Below are positions 8,145-14,941 of a DNA stretch of 43,346 nt, one piece after another. The position numbers were made by a program, and so were the translations under genes. Below the pieces are notes generated by a model, which worked only from the letters and a program-made list of their open reading frames with translations, ran no database searches and was not told the origin of the DNA. Origin of the DNA: an uncultured Flavobacteriales bacterium (GTDB taxonomy: Bacteria; Bacteroidota; Bacteroidia; Flavobacteriales_D; Sanyastnellaceae); the NCBI GenBank assembly GCA_905478795.1, contig CAJQJX010000071.1, positions 1 to 43,346 of the forward strand. The letters are read 5' to 3'. How positions within the stretch are numbered: position 1 is the stretch's first letter; each line of letters opens with the position of its first letter.

Positions 8145-11100
8145 TTAATCGCAGAACGTACCGAAATAACTGAGCATGGCCAAGACATCGGAGGCCGTCA
8201 CAAAGCCGTTGCCATCCAAGTCTGCCTCTCCGCATTCGTTGTCACACCCATAGGCGGCCAGAACAACCAAGACATCGCTTGCTGTGCGCACTCCGTCATT
8301 GTTGAAGTCCCCGGAACAGACATCTTCATTGTTGCAAATACCGTCTCCATCGTCGTCGTTGGGATTCACGGTGCCATCTGGGTTACATGTGGAGCATGGG
8401 GTGTCTGCATAAACGCATGAACCGTCATCATCCGTCGCCTGGGGGTTATAGTTACAGGCATTTTCATTTTCGCAACCGAGCACTTCCAATTCATCACATA
8501 CGCCGTCAGCGTCACTGTCATTGATGCAGTTGCCGTCGCAATCGAGGTAGGTTTCAGAGGGGAATGTGCAAGAACCGTCATCAGTGGTGGCTCCGGAATC
8601 ATAATTACAGGCGGTGATGTCTGTACAACCTATCTCCTCCTCGTCGCAAATGCCGTCTCCGTCAGCATCATTTAAACAGATGCCAAAACAATTCACATAG
8701 TCCTTTCCATACAGGGATGAAGGACTTGAGCAAGAGCCGTCATCGAATTGCGCCGCTGGATTGTAGTTGCATGCCGTAGGGTCGAGACATCCGCCGCAGC
8801 TTGAGAACTCACATGAACCATCGTCAAAGTCAGCCGCAGCTTCATAGTTGCAGGCATCAGGGTCCGTACAAGCGCTGAGCTCATCTTCATCGCAGATCCC
8901 ATCTCCATCGGAATCGTTCAGACATGTACCTGAACAATCGAGGTTGGTGACATTGTAGAGGTCGAGCACGTACACGCAACTTCCATCGTCGGTCGATGCT
9001 CCTGAAACGTAATTGCAGGCTTGAATATCCGTACAGCCCTGGCAAGATGTGTAATTGCAGGAACCGTCATTGATACTGGCTGATGCGTCAAAATTGCAAG
9101 CTCCAGGGTTTGTGCACCCTGCGCATGAGGTGAACTCACAAGAACCATCGTCGTCGGTCGCAGCATCAGAGAAATTACACGCTGAAAAATCCCTGCAGCC
9201 TCCTACTTCTAGAGGGTCGCAAACACCATCGCCGTCTGTGTCTGTCAAGCATTCTCCATCACAGCCTAGGTAGGTCTGTTCTGGATATTCACAAGCCGTA
9301 CTCAGCGTTGCCGTTGGCACATAGTTGCATGCCGTAGGATCGATGCATCCTGCACATGAAGTGTAGTCGCAGCTGTCGTCTGGCTTTGTTGCTGAAGCAT
9401 CAAAGTTGCATGAGCTGTTGTCCATGCATCCGGCGCAAGACGTGAATTCGCAGTTCCCATCATTTTCTGTGGCATTCGATTGATAGTTGCAGGCACTGCT
9501 ATTGGTACAACCCAAAACTTCGTCGCCATCGCACACCAGGTCTTGATCGGTATCAGCCAGACAATCTCCATTACAGTCCACAGCATCAGTGCCGTATATG
9601 TCGATGGGGAAAGTACACGCCCCTGAGATGGTGGCAGTTCCGTCATAATTGCAGGCCGTATTGTCTGTGCAACCGGCACAGGCAGTGTAATCACATGACC
9701 CATCGTTGATAGAAGAACCGATGGTGTAATTGCATGCGTTATTGTCCGTGCAACCTAAACAACTGGTGTACTCACAATTGCCGTCATTTTCCGTGGCATT
9801 CCCATCATAGTTGCATGCGGTTTCGTCCAGACACCCCAGTATTTCGTCTTCATCACAAACGCCATCGGTGTCCGTGTCATTGGTGCAATTTCCATTGCAG
9901 TCCACATTGGCATCCCCGAACAAATCCATGGGGGTAATGCACGTTGTGGTGGACAATGTCGCAGCGGGGTCGTAGTTGCATGCGGTTTCATCTGTGCATC
10001 CCGCACAGCTGTCAAATTCACAGGCTGCATCTACTCCGAAGTTGCAAGCGAAAGGGAGGGTACATACGGCCATGAATGGCATTCCAGCTGACTGACCATA
10101 TGTGCATCCAAATGTCAATTGAGGCAGAATGGCTGAGTCGTAGTTCGAAGCAGCGGGGTCACCACAACACGTGAGATAGTCACACAATGAACCATCGTGT
10201 ATCAAGACGTTGGGGTCATAGTTGCAGAAGCCTTCAATGGCACAGCCTGCGCATGACGTGTATTCGCAGGACCCGTCATTCACGGATACTGTGCTGTCAT
10301 AATTGCAAGCACCGGAGTCCGTGCAGCCTCCAAATATGCAAGTGCCGTCGTTGTAGTTGGCGTTGTCGTTAAAGTTGACTGCATCAGAATCAGTGCACCC
10401 CAATACCCGACAGGATCCGTCATCGATGGTAGCGCCTGAATCGTAATTGATGGCGTCTGGGTTCGTGCATCCCCGGCAGCTGGTAAAGTCGCAATCGGAA
10501 TCATCAATGGTGGCCGTGGCGTCGTAGTTACACGCCCGAGGGTTGAGACAGCCAGAACAGCTTGTGAACTCACAAGTTCCTAGGTTGACATTGGCTGTAG
10601 GATCGTAATTGCAAGCCTCAGCATCGGTACAGCCATAGAAAAAGCAAACACCGTTGTCGAAATTGGCGGAAGCATCATAGTTGTCTGCTTCTGGGTTGGT
10701 GCAACCGGGGAACAGACACGAGCCGTCGTCATACAAAGCCGTTTCTTCAAAATTCAGTGCGCCTTCATCCGTGCACCCACGGCATGAATTGAATTCACAC
10801 GAACTGGATTCAATTGTGGCCGTAACGTCATAGTTACATGCAATGGGATTGAGACATCCTGCGCAAGAGGCGAGGTCGCAACTGCCATCGTCTTCTGATG
10901 CTGTCTCTGAATAGTTACACGCTAAGGGGTTTGTGCAACCTCCAAACAGACAATTGCCTGAATTCTCAGAGGCACACTCCTCATAATTAATGGCTGTTGG
11001 GTCATCACAGGCGTCAATTGTAATCACAGGGTTGCTGAAACTGTTGGCTTCACAAAGCCCAATGAGCTGCGGCGTACTTAAGCCAATGATTTGCTCCTCT

Positions 11101-12701
11101 GATTGGGTGTATGCGCCTCCTGTAATGTCAAACACACACTCGTCATCAAAACGGAAGGCATATCTGTGCAAATTGGCTGTCCCTCCCTGCACAATGAGCG
11201 CATCATCTGCGTCCGTATTGGCCACTACAAATGCATCTGCACCAGCGTTTCTAAAATCGCCATCGACAATCTCTAGGAAGTCTTGGCTACCGTTCAATGC
11301 ATCAAATCGAACACCTTCCCGGTTGTCTTTTACAATGGGGCGGGTCATAGACAAGGCCCCACCGCTCATGACAACAGCCACTGGCCAATTCCTCAGCGAA
11401 CAGTCAATCAACTCGACATTTCCCAGGCTCTGAAGACCAATGGTCGTTAGATCCCCATCTTCTTCATACCAACCTCGAATTACGGTATTCCTAATTTCAA
11501 GGTTGTCGACTCCTGATGCGACTGAAATGCCAAATGGTTTTCCAGCCCCGGCTACAACCCTTATGCCGTCAATTGTGACATTCGATGCGTTCACGACCAT
11601 CCCCCCTTCCAAAATGGCCTCACTGGTTCGAGATGCATCTTCGGTCCCAATACCCGCATTGGGTCCTAAGATGGTCATTGCCTTGGATACAGTGACGGTT
11701 TCAGTGTCATAAACACCAGGGTTGATCACGCGGATTAACTCCCCCTCTGAAGCGGCATCCACGGCAACCTGCAGCGACATACCGGGCCAAACTTCAGTTT
11801 CACCAGAAACCAAATTCTTACCCCGCAAATCTGCGACTCCGAGGTCGTCGGATAAGGACTTAGACAGTTCACTCACGTTCTGGGTAGAGCACAAAACAAA
11901 GCCCAGTGGGTCGCCGTCATATGTCGTGGTACCTGTCAATTGGTGCACCAGGCCTGCTTGCATGTCAATATCAAAGTTGGCCCCTATGCCCGGATCGATG
12001 ACCGTGGTATCCGATTGAATGACCACACCACCAAGACCATTGGATTGTGGCCCGCTTAGAGCCATTGTGCCTTCAAACTTCAATGAACCCGTTCGGTTTG
12101 AGGTGTAAGCGCTCTCCAAAATTCCAATGTCGCCAAAACCATTGCCTGAAGATGTAAAATTCCTGACCACGGTGCTCTGGCAGCTACTCAATGCAAGGCC
12201 AAATCCACTTGCGGCATCCAACACTTCACAGTCTTCAATGAGGTTGATGCCAGGCCCCACTAAGCCGTTGAGGTCAATGCCTGATGTCCCATTGTTCAAG
12301 ACCCGAACATTTCTCAATGTCAAGTCCGTTGTTCCGGGATCGCAATGGACGCCGTAGCCATCGTGTGAGATGTCACTGAGAATCGTGACGTTTTCCATTG
12401 TGATGCCACTCGAACCGAGCCAAACACCCCAACCTGAAGTGCCTCTTACATCAATAACAGTACCTCCACCCGCATCCCCTACAATGGTCAGGGGTTTTTG
12501 AATGAGCAAGCGCTCCGTAAAAGTCAAAGCGCTCAATGTGAGGACATCACCCGAAGAAGCTAATTGAATGGCGTCCGAAATATCCTCGTAACCAATCCCT
12601 GAGGTGGTGTTCTCCACAGGGTTTGTTTGCGAGTTCGCAGTTAGTGGCGAAATCAATAAAAACACAGAGAGCAAAAAAGTGCTCAGTCGTAATCGGTCCA
12701 T
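8145..12701 (-). CDS. Giant secreted beta-helix protein with about 27 Cys-rich repeats and dockerin-like C-terminus
   Basis: A 1518-residue exported protein. The signal peptide is MDRLRLSTFLLSVFLLISPLTANSQ. Residues about 30-560 form a two-part beta-helix, clearly paralogous to the neighbouring 982-aa protein. From Cys565 to about 1460 there are roughly 27 Cys-rich repeats (C-x4-ACNYD-x5-DDGSC). In the second half these fall into groups of two short units plus one long unit; six long units carry EF-hand/thrombospondin-3-like loops such as DSDGDGICDEDE and DTDTDGVCDEDE. Residues 1462-1518 are a dockerin-like pair ending YFGTFCD. The high Cys and Asp content suggests a disulfide-stiffened, Ca-binding stalk outside the cell (inference). 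A terminator follows the gene, and a 175-nt intergenic region with an 11-bp inverted repeat separates it from the divergent gene at 12877. No enzymatic motif is recognised. Confidence 0.85.
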   Translation of the reverse strand: MDRLRLSTFLLSVFLLISPLTANSQTNPVENTTSGIGYEDISDAIQLASSGDVLTLSALTFTERLLIQKPLTIVGDAGGGTVIDVRGTSGWGVWLGSSGITMENVTILSDISHDGYGVHCDPGTTDLTLRNVRVLNNGTSGIDLNGLVGPGINLIEDCEVLDAASGFGLALSSCQSTVVRNFTSSGNGFGDIGILESAYTSNRTGSLKFEGTMALSGPQSNGLGGVVIQSDTTVIDPGIGANFDIDMQAGLVHQLTGTTTYDGDPLGFVLCSTQNVSELSKSLSDDLGVADLRGKNLVSGETEVWPGMSLQVAVDAASEGELIRVINPGVYDTETVTVSKAMTILGPNAGIGTEDASRTSEAILEGGMVVNASNVTIDGIRVVAGAGKPFGISVASGVDNLEIRNTVIRGWYEEDGDLTTIGLQSLGNVELIDCSLRNWPVAVVMSGGALSMTRPIVKDNREGVRFDALNGSQDFLEIVDGDFRNAGADAFVVANTDADDALIVQGGTANLHRYAFRFDDECVFDITGGAYTQSEEQIIGLSTPQLIGLCEANSFSNPVITIDACDDPTAINYEECASENSGNCLFGGCTNPLACNYSETASEDDGSCDLASCAGCLNPIACNYDVTATIESSSCEFNSCRGCTDEGALNFEETALYDDGSCLFPGCTNPEADNYDASANFDNGVCFFYGCTDAEACNYDPTANVNLGTCEFTSCSGCLNPRACNYDATATIDDSDCDFTSCRGCTNPDAINYDSGATIDDGSCRVLGCTDSDAVNFNDNANYNDGTCIFGGCTDSGACNYDSTVSVNDGSCEYTSCAGCAIEGFCNYDPNVLIHDGSLCDYLTCCGDPAASNYDSAILPQLTFGCTYGQSAGMPFMAVCTLPFACNFGVDAACEFDSCAGCTDETACNYDPAATLSTTTCITPMDLFGDANVDCNGNCTNDTDTDGVCDEDEILGCLDETACNYDGNATENDGNCEYTSCLGCTDNNACNYTIGSSINDGSCDYTACAGCTDNTACNYDGTATISGACTFPIDIYGTDAVDCNGDCLADTDQDLVCDGDEVLGCTNSSACNYQSNATENDGNCEFTSCAGCMDNSSCNFDASATKPDDSCDYTSCAGCIDPTACNYVPTATLSTACEYPEQTYLGCDGECLTDTDGDGVCDPLEVGGCRDFSACNFSDAATDDDGSCEFTSCAGCTNPGACNFDASASINDGSCNYTSCQGCTDIQACNYVSGASTDDGSCVYVLDLYNVTNLDCSGTCLNDSDGDGICDEDELSACTDPDACNYEAAADFDDGSCEFSSCGGCLDPTACNYNPAAQFDDGSCSSPSSLYGKDYVNCFGICLNDADGDGICDEEEIGCTDITACNYDSGATTDDGSCTFPSETYLDCDGNCINDSDADGVCDELEVLGCENENACNYNPQATDDDGSCVYADTPCSTCNPDGTVNPNDDDGDGICNNEDVCSGDFNNDGVRTASDVLVVLAAYGCDNECGEADLDGNGFVTASDVLAMLSYFGTFCD
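8319..11009 (-). repeat. Array of about 27 Cys-rich repeats with higher-order periodicity
   Basis: Protein-level tandem repeats inside the 1518-aa gene. The first part (about 13 units) is mainly short units of 23-27 residues. The second part alternates short-short-long, where the long unit carries a conserved D-C-x-G-x-C then D-x-D-x-D-G-x-C-D-x-x-E insert. Counted by eye; one or two boundary units are degenerate. Confidence 0.85.
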
Positions 12702-12751
12702 ATTTAAAACTAATCCTTTAGGGCTTTGCTCAAGAAATTCCCCGCCGACGA

Positions 12752-12792
12752 AAAGTTGAATTTCGAACTGAACAGAACTCTAATTCAACTTT
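12752..12792. promoter_or_regulatory. 11-bp inverted repeat between divergent genes
   Basis: AAAGTTGAATT (12752-12762) and AATTCAACTTT (12782-12792) are perfect inverted repeats with a 19-nt spacer, in the AT-rich region between the genes starting at 12701 (minus) and 12877 (plus). It could be an operator for a dimeric regulator or a hairpin in the minus-strand leader. No clear TAnnTTTG element is seen in this region. Confidence 0.4.
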
Positions 12793-12876
12793 ATTATATG
12801 AATTACACAAATTTCCAGTTGTCAAGAATTGAGGTTAGTGTGAAAAATGTTACATTCATAAGCCAATAATTATCAC

Positions 12877-13326
12877 ATGTTCCGAATTGCTCTCGCTGCT
12901 GCCGGTTTTTTGCTCGTTTTCACCAGCTCCGCCCAGCTGTCAATTAGTGCTACTGCATACTCCACCAGATGCTCAGGCAGCTCGACCGGTCTTGTTGAAA
13001 TCGAATCTGAAGGCGCTGTAGGGGAAATCTCCATTCTAACCAACCTAGACCTCACTGCGCTCGAGGCGGGAGATTACACCATAACAGCGGAGGATGTTTC
13101 TGGACAACAGGCCTCTGTGAGCTTCACGATTTTAGATCACCCGGCCCTTTGCGGATGCACCTACCCTACTGCATTCAATTATGACACGTCAGCAGAAGTG
13201 GATAACGGATCTTGTGTGTTCTCTTCTGACCAAAGTTGCTTGGCGGATATCGTACCCGACGGCATTGTAGGTACCAATGATTTGCTCCAGCTGTTGGTGG
13301 AGTTTGGTGTAGTCTGCAATGAATAA
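12877..13326 (+). CDS. Small secreted protein with one Cys repeat and a half dockerin-like tail
   Basis: A 149-residue exported protein. The signal peptide is about MFRIALAAAGFLLVFTSSAQ. Residues about 20-90 resemble a short beta-rich SprB-like segment (GDYTITAEDVSG). A single C-x4-AFNYD-x5-DNGSC repeat starts near Cys94. From Cys121 to the end there is a single-lobe version of the dockerin-like module, with a DIVPDGIVGTNDLLQLL core and the same FGxxC-x-x terminus (FGVVCNE). It is a miniature of the C-termini of the three large neighbours and is transcribed away from them. Function is unknown; it may show the minimal form of the shared C-terminal signal. Confidence 0.8.
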   Translation: MFRIALAAAGFLLVFTSSAQLSISATAYSTRCSGSSTGLVEIESEGAVGEISILTNLDLTALEAGDYTITAEDVSGQQASVSFTILDHPALCGCTYPTAFNYDTSAEVDNGSCVFSSDQSCLADIVPDGIVGTNDLLQLLVEFGVVCNE

Positions 13327-13344
13327 GGTCCGTTTAAGGACGCT

Positions 13345-14079
13345 TTAATCTTCAGGCTCGGTACTTGAGGACATATTGTGATAGACGTTTTGAACGTCTT
13401 CATCCTCTTCAAGTTTTTCGATGAGCTTTTCGACCTCAGCAGTTTCTTCAGAGCCGAGCTCTTTTGTCGTTGTTGGAATGCGGTCAAATCCCGACTCCAC
13501 AATGCCAATGCCGTCCTCTTCGAGCTTCTTCTGAATCCCACCATAGCTTTCGAAAGGGCCGTAAATGACGATGTGATCGTCGTCTACTCCAATTTCCTCG
13601 GCGCCGCAATCGATGAGCTCCAATTCAAGTTCCTCAGGATCGAGGCCTTCGGCTGATATCTTAAAGTGGCAGACATGCGTAAACATGAACTCCACACTTC
13701 CCGTGGTTCCCAGGTTTCCGTTGCACTTATTAAAGTAGCTGCGCACGTTGGCTACTGATCGGTTGTTGTTGTCTGTAGCCGTCTCCACAAAGACGGCGAT
13801 CCCATGGGGTCCATACCCTTCAAAAGTGACCTGTTTAAGGTCTACTGCATCCTTATCGGTGGCTTTTTTAATGGCCCGCTCGATGTTGTCTTTGGGCATG
13901 TTGGCTGCCCTGCAATTCTGAATGACGGCCCGCAGTCGGGCGTTCAAGTCTGGATCGGCAATGCCACCACCTTCCTTGATGGACAAAATGATGTCTTTGT
14001 TGAGTCGTGAAAACGTTTTTGACATTGCTGCCCAACGCTTCATCTTTCTCTCCTTTCTGAATTCAAAGGCTCTTCCCAT
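13345..14079 (-). CDS. yebC: YebC/PmpR-family DNA-binding protein (translation/transcription factor)
   Basis: A 244-residue protein of the YebC family, which acts as a transcriptional regulator (PmpR-type) or, as shown for some members, assists ribosomes at polyproline stretches. It begins MGRAFEFRKERKMKRWAAMSK, with the usual motifs ADPDLNARLR, NMPKDNIERAIKKA, GYGPHGIA and EVMF-like EFMFTHVC. Length and start match the family. A TATCTTCG element sits only 4 nt before the ATG, so the transcript may be leaderless. The 3' end is 18 nt from the convergent small secreted-protein gene. Confidence 0.95.
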   Translation of the reverse strand: MGRAFEFRKERKMKRWAAMSKTFSRLNKDIILSIKEGGGIADPDLNARLRAVIQNCRAANMPKDNIERAIKKATDKDAVDLKQVTFEGYGPHGIAVFVETATDNNNRSVANVRSYFNKCNGNLGTTGSVEFMFTHVCHFKISAEGLDPEELELELIDCGAEEIGVDDDHIVIYGPFESYGGIQKKLEEDGIGIVESGFDRIPTTTKELGSEETAEVEKLIEKLEEDEDVQNVYHNMSSSTEPED

Positions 14080-14083
14080 GTTG

Positions 14084-14091
14084 CGAAGATA
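14084..14091 (-). promoter_or_regulatory. -7-like element immediately before yebC
   Basis: Minus-strand TATCTTCG, matching TAnnTTTG except T to C, ends 4 nt before the ATG at 14079. If used as a -7 box it would place +1 at or next to the start codon. Confidence 0.45.
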
Positions 14092-14165
14092 ACCTCGGGC
14101 TTTTGCAGGAAAATGACGTAACCCAGAAGGTATTCATTGCGTAAGTGGTGGAAATATCACAGACA

Positions 14166-14525
14166 ATGCGCTTCTTCCTTTCTCTTTGCTTTCTCGTCGG
14201 TTTGTCTTTTACCATCTCTGCTCAGGCTCCGGCCAGCTCAGAAATGCACCGCCCATCTTCATTCGACAACAGCTATGCGGGAACATTGCCCGTGGGAGAG
14301 TACGGGCGTTCCATGGGGGAAGAGCGCTATGGCTTTCTGGCCATCTTTGAAGTGCGTGTATCCCCAGGCGTTATTAAAACGCTGGATGTTCGTCAGTACT
14401 TTGGAAGTGAGCAACTGGCTGTCCAAGGATTCATGCGCGTCAAGGCTTCCCTTGCAGGCAAGGCTCAATTGGTACATGTGAATTGGATCTCACCCACCGA
14501 GGGCGAGATTTCCATTGGGAACTGA
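14166..14525 (+). CDS. Small exported protein of unknown function
   Basis: A 119-residue protein not recognised. The N-terminus MRFFLSLCFLVGLSFTISAQ is a convincing signal peptide. The mature part (about 100 residues) contains YGFLAIFEVRVSPGVIKTLDVRQYFGSEQ and ends in a beta-rich segment with no cysteines and no T9SS tail. I chose the ATG at 14166 over upstream codons because the signal peptide begins there. It converges with the gene at 14533, with 7 nt between the stop codons. Confidence 0.6.
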   Translation: MRFFLSLCFLVGLSFTISAQAPASSEMHRPSSFDNSYAGTLPVGEYGRSMGEERYGFLAIFEVRVSPGVIKTLDVRQYFGSEQLAVQGFMRVKASLAGKAQLVHVNWISPTEGEISIGN

Positions 14526-14532
14526 CCCCCGA

Positions 14533-14901
14533 TTACTTTTTGACCCGCAGGAGGTAGAGGCCGACCAACAAGACCAATGCACCTGCGCCTACCGCAAAAT
14601 ACAAGGGGTCGTCGCTGGCCGTGCTGAGGGTAGCACCCACACCCAATGTGCCTAAGAACAAGAGGACGTAAACGAAATCCGGAACCTTCTCCGTGACCTC
14701 CGCCAGTTTCTCTGCCCGTTCAGTTTTCACGAGACGGCTTAAGGCGTCTTGCATATCGCGGCCATAAGCCGGCATGCGCAACTCTGTCCCATCGATTTCC
14801 CGGATGGTGATAAAGTACTTGTTGAATCCTGGTGCCGAGTTGCTATCTCGCTGCCATTCGGCCTTGATGGCCATTCGACGGGGTTTGATCTGCTTGGACA
14901 T
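14533..14901 (-). CDS. Small membrane protein of unknown function
   Basis: A 122-residue protein with a hydrophilic N-terminal domain (about 75 residues, including FITIREIDGTELRMPAYGRD) and two C-terminal transmembrane helices (about 76-95 and 100-118) followed by LRVKK. I chose the ATG at 14901: an upstream in-frame ATG at 14961 would overlap the end of the metallopeptidase gene, and a CATCTTTG promoter-like element lies 17 nt before 14901. It follows the peptidase gene by 40 nt. Family not recognised. Confidence 0.6.
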   Translation of the reverse strand: MSKQIKPRRMAIKAEWQRDSNSAPGFNKYFITIREIDGTELRMPAYGRDMQDALSRLVKTERAEKLAEVTEKVPDFVYVLLFLGTLGVGATLSTASDDPLYFAVGAGALVLLVGLYLLRVKK

Positions 14902-14918
14902 GGTTTTCAAATCGCGCG

Positions 14919-14926
14919 CAAAGATG
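14919..14926 (-). promoter_or_regulatory. -7-like element of the small membrane-protein gene
   Basis: Minus-strand CATCTTTG, one mismatch to TAnnTTTG, 17 nt before the ATG at 14901. It supports the shorter start. Confidence 0.3.
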
Positions 14927-14941
14927 CTCTGAACGATTGAA

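Noticed and set aside
8319-11009. Regularly spaced repeats that could be read as a CRISPR array
   Set aside because: The repeats are in frame, differ in sequence, vary between about 70 and 160 bp, and encode a continuous Cys-rich protein; there are no identical direct repeats with unique spacers and no cas genes.
1713-13326. Cellulosome-type cohesin/dockerin system
   Set aside because: No cohesin domain, scaffoldin or glycoside hydrolase is visible; only the dockerin-like tails are present, so I describe them as dockerin-like.
1713-13326. Contact-dependent inhibition or polymorphic toxin locus
   Set aside because: Large repeat proteins are present, but there is no toxin C-terminus, immunity gene or transporter partner; all C-termini are the same module.
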